A stretch of DNA of 64,000 bases from Arthrobacter woluwensis (lineage in GTDB: Bacteria; Actinomycetota; Actinomycetes; Actinomycetales; Micrococcaceae). Positions 9,554-19,018 of this stretch are shown here, piece after piece. Where the stretch lies: assembly GCF_030816155.1 (NCBI RefSeq), contig NZ_JAUSXR010000001.1:124001-188000 (forward strand). Reading direction: 5' to 3'. The position numbers and the translations under genes were made by a program. The notes under the pieces are model-generated. The model was not told the origin of the DNA. It made no database searches and saw only the letters and a program-made list of their open reading frames with translations. Every line of letters starts with the position of its first letter. Position 1 is the first letter of the stretch.

Positions 9554-9609
9554 GCAGTCAGCTTACAAAGCGCTGGTTCGCCGAGTCCGGCCGCTTCTGA
9601 TTGAACCAC

Positions 9610-10392
9610 TCAATCCTCGTCGTGGGCGGCGAGGAATTCCCTGACCTGGAGGTGAGGAGCCGGGTCGCCGATCCAATACGCATGACGGGCGCCCGGAACC
9701 AAGAGGGTTGTGGCGTGCGGGATGTGACGGCCCAGGATTTCAGCGTTTTCCGGGTCCGCGAGTCGGTCGTCGGTGCCGTGAACGATCAGCGTGGGCGTCC
9801 TGATGCTCTCCAGCCTCGGGCCGTCCCGGCGGTCGGAGGCCGCCCCGTGAATGCGCGCCGCTTCCGGGGAAGCGGGAGCGGGAAGCACGCTGAACACCTT
9901 GTCCGGGTTCTTGGCGATCCAGGCATCAGGATAGAAAAGGGCAGCGAGTGCTTGCGGGTCTCCGGACGCCAGAGCACTCAGGGCTCCAGCAGGCCGGGGT
10001 AGTCCGCGCTCGTCACCGACCGACGTTCCGCCCAGCACCAGGGCCACTACACGCTCCGCATTCTCGGCCCCCAGCCACTGCGCGATTCGGCCTCCCATGG
10101 AATGGCCGTAAACGTGGACTCTGTCGAACCCTGCCGCATCCAGGATCGTCACGATGTCCGCTGCGAAATCTCTGGCTGACCACCCAGGGGTGAACGATGA
10201 CGTGCTGAGGCCCGTTCCCCGATGGTCGAAGAGGATGGTCGTCCTGTCCTGGAAGTCCTCACGAGCGGAGTCCCACCCGTGATGATCGAGGGCTCTGCCT
10301 TGGATCAGCAGGAGGGGAAGCCCGACGTGCGACGCTCCTCGACGCACCTCGAACCAGAGCCGCCCGCCGTCGTATGTCTCCACGAAAGTCAT
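9610..10392 (-). CDS. Alpha/beta-fold hydrolase
   Basis: 260 residues from ATG 10392. Nucleophile elbow VYGHSMGG with Ser98, oxyanion region QGRALDHHGW, an acidic residue in VHGTDDRLADP and the C-terminal His in GARHAYWI form the expected catalytic set. The FDHRGTGLS segment is the common strand-4 motif. The frame is open to an ATG at 10452, but the added 20 residues are not conserved-looking and MTFVETYDGGRLWF is a typical family start. Substrate unknown. Confidence 0.82.
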   Translation of the reverse strand: MTFVETYDGGRLWFEVRRGASHVGLPLLLIQGRALDHHGWDSAREDFQDRTTILFDHRGTGLSTSSFTPGWSARDFAADIVTILDAAGFDRVHVYGHSMGGRIAQWLGAENAERVVALVLGGTSVGDERGLPRPAGALSALASGDPQALAALFYPDAWIAKNPDKVFSVLPAPASPEAARIHGAASDRRDGPRLESIRTPTLIVHGTDDRLADPENAEILGRHIPHATTLLVPGARHAYWIGDPAPHLQVREFLAAHDED

Positions 10393-10480
10393 GAACCGAA
10401 AGTACTTCCGGGTTCCGACAATAAAGAGGTAAAGGGGCTCGGTCTCGGCCACGAGGGCAAGAACGGGAGATCACCGCAAG

Positions 10481-10933
10481 TCAGGAACGGCCGTTCGGCG
10501 GTCTTCTGGTTCGCAGCGTCATGAAGACGTCGACCTCGTCCTCGTGGTCCGCAACAAACCCGACCCGCTCATAGAGACGGCGAGCCGCGCTTCCTTGCAG
10601 CACGTTGAGGCGGGTGACTCCGTGGTGCGGCTCATTCAGCACCGACTGGAGGACGGACGATCCGATTCCCCGTCCCTGCACGTCCGGTGACAAGTAGAAG
10701 TGCTCGATCCAGCGGACGTTCCCGTCGGGGCGGGCCGTGATCGACCCCACCTCGGCTCCATCCGAGATGACGATCCTGGACCACTCGGGCACGAAGGCCT
10801 TGCGCATTCGTTCGCGCACCAGCACATCGTCATACCGGCCGAGGCGCTCGAGGTCGGCCCGAAGGACGACGGCTCGGAGCTCCACCAACCAGTCGATGTC
10901 ACCGGGCACGCTGGGACGCAGGGTAAAAGCCAT
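10481..10933 (-). CDS. GNAT family N-acetyltransferase
   Basis: 150 residues from ATG 10933 (MAFTLRPSVPGDIDWLVELR). The acetyl-CoA pyrophosphate loop is VQGRGIGSSV, residues 85-94, matching Q/RxxGxG/A. RLYERVGF near the C-terminus is the conserved motif-B helix. The frame continues upstream to 11059, but that extension is Arg-rich and lacks similarity to the fold. Acceptor unknown. Confidence 0.85.
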   Translation of the reverse strand: MAFTLRPSVPGDIDWLVELRAVVLRADLERLGRYDDVLVRERMRKAFVPEWSRIVISDGAEVGSITARPDGNVRWIEHFYLSPDVQGRGIGSSVLQSVLNEPHHGVTRLNVLQGSAARRLYERVGFVADHEDEVDVFMTLRTRRPPNGRS

Positions 10934-11362
10934 GCCGATGACAGTATCAAGGGCTGCCTGTGGAGTCCCGCCCCGCCTTACACCACGTCGCGTAATCGAC
11001 TCTTTACACGAACGTGATCTCCAGGAATCCAAGCGTCGCCCCATGAGCCCTACGCTCACTTCAGCGGGTGCGGCACATCACGGCTGGTGTGCCGCATTTC
11101 ATCGTTCTTCCTCCGCCGGCTGGTGGGAGGAAGAGCCGATGGTCAGGCTCGACGGCGGCCACGCACCTCATCCGCGGAGGCGCCTGCGCGCCTGCGGCCA
11201 GGTCCCCACGGGTTGTGGCTGGTGAGGCGACGTATTCGTTATCAAACCCTGACGCCAAAGTGTGGCCTATGTCACATTGCCGGGAGTACGCTCTTGGAAG
11301 TGCTCGTGGCAACACCGTCACGGACACATGAATCAGACCCTGATTTGGCGCGGAGGCCACTT
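10934..11362. other. Intergenic region between divergent genes, with two hairpins
   Basis: No convincing gene in these 429 bp. Two hairpins are visible: arms TGCGGCACA (11069-11077) and TGTGCCGCA (11088-11096), and arms CTTCCTCC (11107-11114) and GGAGGAAG (11126-11133). A CRP/GlxR-like site follows at 11261-11276. The GC-rich stretch 11140-11220 is unexplained. The liv promoter must lie in the right-hand part. Confidence 0.5.
11261..11276. promoter_or_regulatory. CRP/GlxR-like binding site upstream of liv operon
   Basis: TGTGGCCTATGTCACA matches the actinobacterial cAMP-receptor (GlxR/CRP) consensus TGTGANNTANNTCACA at all but one fixed position. It lies 87 bp before the livK start, where such a site could activate or repress uptake according to carbon status. 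No experimental support. Confidence 0.5.
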
Positions 11363-12595
11363 ATGTACAGGAAGAAAGCCCTCTCAGTCATGGCTACGGC
11401 GGTGGCACTCGGCATGGTGATGTCCGGCTGCGCCAACCAGAGCGGCTCGGGCTCCACGGCCACCTCGGGTGGCGATGGAGGCAAGGTGAACATCCCCGCG
11501 ATCTCCAAGGTGGATGTCCCCTCGGCCGCGGTGCTCCCTGCCGGGGACGGCAAGGCCAAGTGCCCTGACTCCACCACGATCGCCTACGCCGGCGCCGAAA
11601 CCGGTCCCAATGCCCAATTGGGCATCAACATCTTCAACGGCATCCAGCTGGCCGTCAATCAGCACAACGCCGCCAACCCTGGTTGTAAGGTCCAGTTCAA
11701 GAAGTTCGACACGGAAGGCGATCCCAACAAGGCCACCGGTCCTGTCACGCAGATCGTCTCGGAAGCGGACATCATCGGCGTCGTCGGCCTGCCGTTCTCC
11801 GGAGAGTCCAAGGCCACGGGCAACATCTTCGAACAGAAGGGCCTGGTGCACATCACGCCTTCCGCCACCAACCCGAATCTGACCAAGAACGGCTGGACCA
11901 CCTTCTACCGCGCTCTCGGCAATGACGCCGTCCAGGGCCCGGCCGCGGCCAAGTTCCTCACGGACAAGCTGATGGCCAAGAAGGTCTACGTCGTGCAGGA
12001 CGACTCGGACTACGGCATCGGTCTGGGCACCCAGACCTCTCAGGCCCTCGGTTCCGCCATGGTCGGTTCCGACAAGGTCATCACCGGCCAGAAGGACTTC
12101 TCCGCGGTGATCTCCAAGATCATGAACTCCAAGGCTGACACGGTCTACTACGCCGGGTACTACGCCGAAGCCGCACCCTTCGACCAGCAGCTGGTGGCCA
12201 AGGGCTTCACCGGTTCCTTCGTGGGCCCGGACGGTGTGAAGGACGGCCAGTTCATCAAGCAGGCCGGCGATGCTTCCACCAACTCCTTCTTCACCTGCCC
12301 GTGCATCCCGGGTGAGCTGATCCCGTCCTTCGAGTCCGAGTACAAGAAGCTGACCAACGCCGAACCGGGCACCTACTCGATCGAAGGTTACGACGCCGCC
12401 ACCGTGCTGCTGTCCGGCATCGATCACGGTAAGCAGACCCGGGCGGACCTTCTCGCGTGGGTCAAGGCCTACGACGCCGATGGCCTCTCCAAGCACTACA
12501 AGTGGGATTCCACCGGCGAACTGGCGACTCCTGATGTTTACGGCTACAAGGTCGAAAACGGCAAGATCGCCCCGATCGGCGTGATCGGCAAGTAA
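11363..12595 (+). CDS. livK: Branched-chain amino-acid ABC transporter substrate-binding lipoprotein
   Basis: 410 residues. The signal peptide ends in the lipobox MSGC (about residues 20-23), so the protein is anchored outside the membrane; a Ser/Gly/Thr-rich linker follows. The mature part is the type-I periplasmic-binding fold of LivJ/LivK: AGAETGPNAQLGINIFNGIQ near the start, GVVGLPFSGES, and the Y-rich VYYAGYYAEAAPF segment. ATG 11363 follows GGAGG. The four downstream genes encode the rest of a LIV-type importer, so branched-chain amino acids are the default substrate, but related systems carry amides or urea. Confidence 0.9.
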   Translation: MYRKKALSVMATAVALGMVMSGCANQSGSGSTATSGGDGGKVNIPAISKVDVPSAAVLPAGDGKAKCPDSTTIAYAGAETGPNAQLGINIFNGIQLAVNQHNAANPGCKVQFKKFDTEGDPNKATGPVTQIVSEADIIGVVGLPFSGESKATGNIFEQKGLVHITPSATNPNLTKNGWTTFYRALGNDAVQGPAAAKFLTDKLMAKKVYVVQDDSDYGIGLGTQTSQALGSAMVGSDKVITGQKDFSAVISKIMNSKADTVYYAGYYAEAAPFDQQLVAKGFTGSFVGPDGVKDGQFIKQAGDASTNSFFTCPCIPGELIPSFESEYKKLTNAEPGTYSIEGYDAATVLLSGIDHGKQTRADLLAWVKAYDADGLSKHYKWDSTGELATPDVYGYKVENGKIAPIGVIGK

Positions 12596-12613
12596 GGTCG
12601 GCAGTTTCAACAG

Positions 12614-12650
12614 AATGCTGGGGGTATGCGACATCTGTACCCCCAGCATT
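12614..12650 (+). terminator. Hairpin between livK and livH
   Basis: Perfect 13-bp stem, arms AATGCTGGGGGTA (12614-12626) and TACCCCCAGCATT (12638-12650), followed by TCTCTTG. Placed right after the binding-protein gene, it probably acts as a partial terminator or mRNA stabiliser, giving more binding protein than permease. Confidence 0.65.
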
Positions 12651-12676
12651 TCTCTTGATCACCTCAGGAAGCTCCT

Positions 12677-13709
12677 ATGATCAGTGAAGCAATCCCCAGC
12701 CTCATCCACGCCGTGCCACTGGCAGTGCCCACGGACGACACCTGGATCACCTTCGACGTCGACTCCCTGGCCCAGAACTTCTGGAGCTCCACGTTCGACG
12801 GCCTCACCTTCGGCGCCATCTACGCTCTTGTAGCCCTGGGCTACACCCTCGTGTATGGCGTCCTCAACCTCATCAACTTCGCCCACTCTGAAGTGTTCAT
12901 CGTCGGCTGTTACGGCGTGTTCTTCACCCTCAGCGCGCTGAACTTCGGCCCGTCCGCACCTCATCTGCCGTTCTGGGCCATCGTGGGCAATCTGATCCTG
13001 GGCGCTCGTGGTGGCCATCATCGCCTCGGCCCTCACCGCCGTCGTCGTGGAGCGCGTGGCATACAAACCGCTGCGCAAGCGCAAAGCCCCCCGGCTGGCG
13101 TTCCTCATCACCGCGATCGGTGTCTCCTTCGCCATCCAGTACCTCATCTACTGGTGGCGCGGACCCAGCCCGGAAGCGGCGCTGACCATGTTCCGGCCGC
13201 TCCCCATCTTCGAGGTGTTCGGCACCATCATCGATTCCCAGCAGCTGGTGATCATCATCGCCGCCGTCATCCTGATGGTGGCCACGGACCAGTTCATCCG
13301 GAAGTCCAAGACGGGCCGCGGCATCCGCGCCGTGGCGCAGGATCCGGACACCGCGACACTCATGGGTGTCAACAAGGAGAAGATCATCCTCACCACCTTC
13401 GCGATCGGCGGTGTCCTGGCCGGAGCGGCAGCCCTGTTCTACGTCATGAAGATCCCGTCCGGCGTGCAGTACAACGGCGGGTTCATCCTCGGCGTCAAGG
13501 CCTTCGCCGCGGCGGTCCTGGGCGGTATCGGCAATGTGCGCGGCGCCCTGCTGGGCGGCCTGCTGATCGGCCTGATCGGCAACTACGGGCAGGTGCTGCT
13601 GGGCAGTTCGCAGTGGACGGACGTCGTGGCGTTCGTGGTCCTGGTCCTCGTCCTCGTGGTCCGTCCCGAAGGCATCCTCGGAAGCTCGCTTGGAAAGAGT
13701 AAGGCATGA
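12677..13709 (+). pseudogene. livH: Branched-chain amino-acid ABC transporter permease LivH, frameshifted
   Basis: Membrane permease of the LIV importer. The first frame from ATG 12677 contains the signature TLVYGVLNLINFAHSEVF but breaks near 13000-13002, where GGG precedes CGCTC. Removing one G restores ...NLILALVVAIIASAL... and joins the second frame, which ends at 13709 with conserved KIILTTFAIGGVLAGAAALF and AAVLGGIGNVRGALLGGLLIG. The restored protein has about 343 residues, normal for LivH. Everything downstream is intact and overlapping, which argues for a sequence error, but a real mutation cannot be excluded. The start has an AGGAAG ribosome site. Confidence 0.85.
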
Positions 13710-14902
13710 GCACCACAGACGGCCCGACCCTCATCCCCGACTCCGCCGCAGATCAGGCGATCGCCGACCGCGAAGCCAAGGGGCGCCGTCGTCAAGGCTG
13801 GTTCCCCGGCCTCGGCGACAAATGGAACGCCCTGCCGCGTCACATCCAGTGGCTCTGGCTCATGGTGATCGTGGTCATCGCGTACCTGCTGCCCATCCTG
13901 AACCCTCCGTTCATCACCACGGAACCCGGCAACAACTGGCAGATCGCCCTGGCGCAGATGGCGGTCTACGCGCTGGTAGCGGTCGGCCTGAACGTGGTGG
14001 TCGGTTATGCCGGCCTCCTGGACCTCGGCTACGTGGCGTTCTTCGCCGTCGGCTCCTACACGGCGGCCATGTTCACCAGCCCGGATTCGCCCTACCTCCA
14101 CATCCCGTACCTGTGGACCCTTCCGCTGGCCATGGCGATCACCATGTTCTTCGGGGTGCTGCTGGGCGTTCCGACGCTGCGTCTGCGCGGTGACTACCTG
14201 GCGATCGTCACGCTCGGCTTCGGTGAGATCGTGCGCATTCTGGCCACCATCATCCCGGCCATGAAAGGCCAGGTCGGTTTCCAGAACGTGGGCCATCCTC
14301 CGGGGACGGACTCCGACGGCCAGCCGATCTTCCTGAACTCGAACGGCACCCCCTGGTACTGGCTCACACTGACGGTCATCATCATCGTGCTGCTCCTGGC
14401 CGGCAACCTGGAGCGCAGTCGCGTGGGCCGCGCCTGGATCGCCATCCGCGAGGACGAGGACGCCGCGGAGATCATGGGCGTCCCCACCTTCAAGTACAAG
14501 GTGTGGGCGTTCGCCATCGGCGCGTCCGTGGGCGGTCTGTCCGGCGCCCTGTTCGCAGGGCAGGTGGGCTTCGTGAACAACCAGAAGTTCGACATCGCCA
14601 CCTCCATCCTGTTCCTGGCCGCCGTGGTGCTGGGCGGCACGGGTAACAAGGTCGGCGCCATCCTGGGCGGCGCCCTGGTGGCGTACATCCCGCTGCGGTT
14701 CACCGCGGTCGCGGAGTTCAAGTACCTGATCTTCGGTGTGGCACTCGTGCTCATCATGATCTTCCGTTCCGGCGGGCTGCTTCCGGCACGTCAGCGTCTG
14801 CTGGCCTACGGGCGGCTGGCGTACAACAAGCTGAAGGAACCTCAGACGGGCCGACGCGCCCAGGTGATCACCGACGGCGGGAAGGCGGGCGGACATGAGT
14901 GA
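13706..14902 (+). CDS. livM: Branched-chain amino-acid ABC transporter permease LivM
   Basis: 398 residues, about nine to ten membrane helices. GLNVVVGYAGLLDLGYVAFFAVGSY and LRLRGDYLAIVTLGFGEIVRI are LivM hallmarks, and RAWIAIREDEDAAEIMGVPTFKYKVWAF is the EAA loop that meets the ATPases. The N-terminal 50 residues are a hydrophilic cytosolic extension, longer than in E. coli LivM. ATGA overlap with livH and an 8-bp overlap with livG show one transcript. Confidence 0.92.
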   Translation: MSTTDGPTLIPDSAADQAIADREAKGRRRQGWFPGLGDKWNALPRHIQWLWLMVIVVIAYLLPILNPPFITTEPGNNWQIALAQMAVYALVAVGLNVVVGYAGLLDLGYVAFFAVGSYTAAMFTSPDSPYLHIPYLWTLPLAMAITMFFGVLLGVPTLRLRGDYLAIVTLGFGEIVRILATIIPAMKGQVGFQNVGHPPGTDSDGQPIFLNSNGTPWYWLTLTVIIIVLLLAGNLERSRVGRAWIAIREDEDAAEIMGVPTFKYKVWAFAIGASVGGLSGALFAGQVGFVNNQKFDIATSILFLAAVVLGGTGNKVGAILGGALVAYIPLRFTAVAEFKYLIFGVALVLIMIFRSGGLLPARQRLLAYGRLAYNKLKEPQTGRRAQVITDGGKAGGHE

Positions 14903-15768
14903 AGCAGTCGAACCGGAAATCGACGTCGAAGCGCTGAAAGAGCAGGGCGTGGACCTTAAAGTGGCCGAGAAGGTCGCTCCGGAACGGGACATTTCGGTCA
15001 ATGTGGGCGAACCCCTGGTCCAGGTGAAGAACCTGACCATGAAGTTCGGCGGTCTCACGGCCCTGGACGACGTCACGTTCGACATCAACCGCGGCGAGAT
15101 CCTCGGTCTGATCGGTCCCAACGGCGCGGGGAAGACCACCTGCTTCAACGCGATGACAGGCGTCTACAAGCCGACGTCGGGGACGGTCACCCTGGAAGGC
15201 AAGCCTCTCAACGGGCTGCCTCAGCACAAGATCACCCGGCGCGGCCTGGCCCGCACCTTCCAGAACATCCGCCTTTTCGGCGAGATGACCGCCCTGGAGA
15301 ACGTGGTGGTGGGACTGGACGCCCGTCACAAGACGAGCGTGGGCGGCGCCCTGCTCCGCCTTCCCACCCATGTCCGGGAGGAGAAGTCCGCCATCGAACG
15401 CGGCATGGCCCTCCTGGAATTCGTCGGCATCGCGGATCATGCGCAGTTCCTGTCCCGGCATCTGCCGTACGGCTACCAGCGAAGGCTCGAAATCGCCCGC
15501 GCTCTGGCCACGGACCCCAAGGTCCTGTGCCTGGACGAGCCGGCCGCCGGCTTCAACCCGGCGGAGAAGGAAGAGCTCATGGCGCTCATCCGGACCATCC
15601 GCGACGACGGCTACACGGTCCTGCTGATCGAGCACGACATGAAGCTGGTCATGGGGGTGACGGACCGCATCGTCGTGCTGGAATTCGGCAAGAAGATCGC
15701 CGACGCCGCGCCCAAGGAGATCCGCGAAGACCCGAAAGTCATATCCGCCTACCTCGGGGAGCCTGAAG

Positions 15769-15782
<14 letters not shown>
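14895..15782 (+). CDS. livG: Branched-chain amino-acid ABC transporter ATPase LivG
   Basis: 295 residues. An acidic 40-residue N-terminal extension precedes the ATPase core. Walker A GPNGAGKTT, Walker B LCLDEPAAGFNP and H-loop LLIEHDMKLV are present; the signature is the LivG-type variant LPYGYQRRLEIARAL, with Tyr where most relatives have Gln. RTFQNIRLFGEMTALENV is the LivG Q-loop region. It overlaps livM by 8 bp and livF by 14 bp. Confidence 0.92.
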
Positions 15783-16482
<700 letters not shown>

Positions 16483-16508
16483 GGTGTTCCTGAACTGACT
16501 CCTACGCG

Positions 16509-16543
16509 GAGGCCCCCGGGACCGCAACGGTTCCGGGGGCCTC
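16509..16543 (+). terminator. Terminator hairpin after livF
   Basis: 15-bp stem with one G-T pair: arms GAGGCCCCCGGGACC (16509-16523) and GGTTCCGGGGGCCTC (16529-16543), loop GCAAC. It lacks a long T run (TGTGTAT follows), as is common in high-GC actinobacteria. It lies between convergent genes and may serve both. Confidence 0.75.
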
Positions 16544-16593
16544 TGTGTATCAGGGGCGACGACGACGGCGAGCCGGTGCGCGCCCCGCCGTCG

Positions 16594-17034
16594 TCAGCGC
16601 TGCTCCAGGATCCTCTTGAGGGTGGCGAGATCCTTCGTCGTCGCGGCCTTCATCGCGAGGCTCATGAACGGCGTGAGAATCGCGCCGAACCCGGACGGAG
16701 CGCCCGTGTTCCGCAGCGTCATCACGGTCCCGTCACCCTCGGCCGACCACGCGTAGGCGGTGTGCATCGGGAACGGGCCGTCGGAGGTCCGCATGACGAG
16801 CCGCCGTCCGGGTTCGTACTCGGTGATCTCGTAGGTGTAGCTGAGCCGCCGCCCGAGGAAGTGGGCCACGAAGTCCATCTGAGCGCCGACGCCGAGCGGC
16901 GTCTCCGGGGTATGGAGCGTGACGGACTTGATGTTTGCATACCACTCCGGCGCGTTCAGCGGGTCGGCGGCGTACTCGGCGACGACGGCGACGGGGCGGT
17001 TGATCACTGTTCTGACGGTGATGTCGACGTTCAT
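16594..17034 (-). CDS. SRPBCC / polyketide-cyclase-like protein
   Basis: 146 residues of the START-like SRPBCC fold: INRPVAVVAEYAADPLNAPEW is the helix-grip entry typical of Polyketide_cyc2 proteins, with alternating strands after it and a long C-terminal helix (DLATLKRILEQR). These bind hydrophobic ligands in a deep cavity; no catalytic residues can be named. ATG 17034 has GAGGACCC before it. The gene stands alone, convergent with the liv operon. Confidence 0.82.
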   Translation of the reverse strand: MNVDITVRTVINRPVAVVAEYAADPLNAPEWYANIKSVTLHTPETPLGVGAQMDFVAHFLGRRLSYTYEITEYEPGRRLVMRTSDGPFPMHTAYAWSAEGDGTVMTLRNTGAPSGFGAILTPFMSLAMKAATTKDLATLKRILEQR

Positions 17035-17100
17035 GGGTCCTCACAGGTGGTGTGCAGTGATCGGGCTGGACTTCGGAACCTGGCGGGGAGTCCGCCGAGG

Positions 17101-17577
17101 TTATGGGCGGTCGGCCTTCTCGGCTTCCTTGGCCGCCACGATACGGCGCAGGCCGGAGCTGGAGAAGCGGTGGTCGCGGCTGTTGAAGTACAACTCGATC
17201 CCACTCTCTTCGCAGTACTCGCGTCCGGTGAAATCCTTCTCCATGTACTCATCGCCCACGATCCGGACGTCGAGCTTGAAGGACCGCAGAATGTCCTCCA
17301 GGTCCTGTTCCGTGGAGTACGGCACGATCTCGTCGACGTACTGGCAGCCGCGGAGCTGGATGTAGCGTTCCACGACCGTCTGAGTGGGCGCGTTCTTCTC
17401 CGGGCGGTCCAGCGTGGGATCCATCTGCAGCCCGCAGATCAGGTAATCGCACTGGCGCTTCGCCTCGGCGAGCATCATGATGTGCCCGGCGTGGAGCAGA
17501 TCGAAGGTGGAGAAGGTGATACCGACCCGGGGTCCGGGGTTGTAGTCCTGGGTGCGGCCTTCGGCGGTGTTCGTCAT
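17101..17577 (-). CDS. Cytidylyltransferase-like nucleotidyltransferase (TagD/glycerol-3-phosphate type)
   Basis: 158 residues. The HxGH nucleotide-binding motif is in TFSTFDLLHAGHIMML near residue 30, and the C-terminal RFSSSGLRR replaces the RTEGISTT motif of TagD. Such enzymes transfer CMP or AMP to a phosphorylated alcohol. Compared with TagD (about 130 residues) it has an N-terminal extension. Likely substrate class is a polyol phosphate for wall polymers or lipids, but this is family inference. ATG 17577 has AGAGGA upstream. Confidence 0.82.
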   Translation of the reverse strand: MTNTAEGRTQDYNPGPRVGITFSTFDLLHAGHIMMLAEAKRQCDYLICGLQMDPTLDRPEKNAPTQTVVERYIQLRGCQYVDEIVPYSTEQDLEDILRSFKLDVRIVGDEYMEKDFTGREYCEESGIELYFNSRDHRFSSSGLRRIVAAKEAEKADRP

Positions 17578-17601
17578 GGGCTGTCCTCTCAGTACGGGTG
17601 A

Positions 17602-17633
17602 AGGAGGGCCGCCGATGGTGGGGCGGCCCTCCT
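17602..17633 (-). terminator. Terminator hairpin after the cyclase-family gene
   Basis: Perfect 12-bp stem, arms AGGAGGGCCGCC (17602-17613) and GGCGGCCCTCCT (17622-17633), between the 3' end of the cyclase gene (17718) and the start of the nucleotidyltransferase (17577), both on the minus strand. It probably ends the 21.8-17.7 kb operon. Confidence 0.6.
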
Positions 17634-17717
17634 CTCACGCTACCGCGCTGATGCGGGGTGGCGGACCACCCTTGTCAGCCCGCGCTCCGTCTTCAGCCCG
17701 CGCTCACCGTCGGTCCG

Positions 17718-18704
17718 TCATCGGATGGCGGTGGCGTTCGGCGGTGAGCCGACACCGCCGACCAGGTTGAGCGGTTTGATGACGCACAAGGCGTCCCATC
17801 GGCCCGTCGCCTGGGAGTCGGCGAGGAGGTCTTCGAGATTCCAGAGTTCACCCAGGGGGATGCCGAGTTTGGCGATGAGCTCCTGATGCATCATCCCGGC
17901 GTCCTCGGGCGCCGTGTCGAAGTAGTCGCTGTCGAGGGCGACGGGAAGCACTTCGACGGCGAAGGTGTCCGTGGCGAAGACGGAGACCCTGTGGTCCCAG
18001 ATCCACTGTGCGAGGGAGCGTTTCTGCCGGAACCCGGTCGCCCGCCGCCCCGATCGCACCTCGTCGCGGACCGCGAGCGGCGCTTCGCGGAACCACCGGG
18101 CCCATCCGGTGTGGACGAGGACGATGTCACCCGGCTGGACGCGCACCTGCTGACGGGCGCAAGCCTGGTCCAGCAGTTCGGCGTCCAGCGCGGGTCCTTC
18201 GCGGTGGTCCAGCGGACGGTCCTGTGCGGCGAGCAGCCCGGCGATGTCGAGCAGGACCGCGCGGCCGACGATGGGTTTCTCGGCCCACAGCTGCACGCCG
18301 AGTTCCGGGGTTCCGGGCCGGATCGCGTCGTCGGGCACGCCGTCGTAGAACCCGTATCCGGAAGCCCGGCGGTGACGCAGCCCGTCGAGCTGGGAGCTGG
18401 CCTGAGGGAAGAACTCGTGCAGCATGTCGTCGCGCGCCTCCGCATGAGCGGCGGTGATCTCGTGCAGAGGCGCCCGCCTGGCCCGCGACATGGGCGGGTC
18501 GAACGCGTCCAGCGGGTAGTCGAGGTTGAACACGGCCCCTCGGGTCACGGTCGCCGCCGCGGCGGCCACCTCCGAGGGGCCCGCGAAGTTCGCGGCGCCC
18601 CGCCCGGGGTCGTGGGTGAACACACCCCACGAAGACCCCGGCGGTGTCCTGCCCAGAAGCTCCGCGTACGGGGGTACCGGGCCGGGACCCGGATCAGTGG
18701 CCAT
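17718..18704 (-). CDS. Cyclase family protein (kynurenine-formamidase-like amidohydrolase)
   Basis: 328 residues of the cyclase/kynurenine formamidase superfamily (PF04199-like). The metal-binding stretch appears as SQLDGLRHRRASGYGFYDG, the long-subfamily form of HxGTHxDxPxH, and later GDIVLVHTGWARW and VFATDTFAVEVLP match the conserved core strands. These metalloenzymes open or form lactones, lactams and formamides. It overlaps the upstream small membrane gene by 11 bp and belongs to the operon with a TRAP-like permease, which suggests it acts on the imported compound (inference). Confidence 0.82.
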   Translation of the reverse strand: MATDPGPGPVPPYAELLGRTPPGSSWGVFTHDPGRGAANFAGPSEVAAAAATVTRGAVFNLDYPLDAFDPPMSRARRAPLHEITAAHAEARDDMLHEFFPQASSQLDGLRHRRASGYGFYDGVPDDAIRPGTPELGVQLWAEKPIVGRAVLLDIAGLLAAQDRPLDHREGPALDAELLDQACARQQVRVQPGDIVLVHTGWARWFREAPLAVRDEVRSGRRATGFRQKRSLAQWIWDHRVSVFATDTFAVEVLPVALDSDYFDTAPEDAGMMHQELIAKLGIPLGELWNLEDLLADSQATGRWDALCVIKPLNLVGGVGSPPNATAIR

Positions 18705-18957
18705 CGGAGGGCTCGCCGTCGTGGAAGTAGGTCAGGACGAAGGCGAGCAGGCCGGCCGCCGAAGAGAGCCCGAAGGCGTAGGGGCCGATCGTCTCGGCCA
18801 GGTCCATCGCGGCCATGCCCTGGCCGAGCGCGACCAGCACGCTCTGACCGAACACGATGACCGCGCCGCCGAGGAGGAACAGCACGGTGGCTGCGGCGAA
18901 AAGGTGTGAGCAGACGGCCTCAACGCCGCTGCGCTTCTTGTGAGCATGACCGGTCAT
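18694..18957 (-). CDS. Small two-helix membrane protein in TRAP-like operon
   Basis: 87 residues from ATG 18957 (AAGGGAAC lies 6 bp upstream; a GTG two codons earlier is possible). Two hydrophobic segments, about residues 16-40 and 57-77, with a His-rich start and an acidic end. It lies between the large permease and the cyclase gene, where a TRAP small subunit (DctQ, normally about 160 residues with four helices) would be expected, but it is half that size and shows no DctQ motif that I can recognise. Function unknown; an accessory subunit is inferred from position. Confidence 0.7.
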   Translation of the reverse strand: MTGHAHKKRSGVEAVCSHLFAAATVLFLLGGAVIVFGQSVLVALGQGMAAMDLAETIGPYAFGLSSAAGLLAFVLTYFHDGEPSDGH

Positions 18958-19018
18958 GGGCACGTTCCCTTCTGACGGCGACCGCCGAGTGTGGCGTCGC
19001 AGGCGTGGATGTTCATGG

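Noticed and set aside
13583..15148. Minus-strand frame opposite livM and livG
   Set aside because: Sense-strand genes are clear Liv subunits with motifs; the antisense frame has none.
17675..17706. Repeated TCAGCCCGCGCTC between the cyclase and nucleotidyltransferase genes
   Set aside because: Only two short copies 18 bp apart; no repeat system or CRISPR features.
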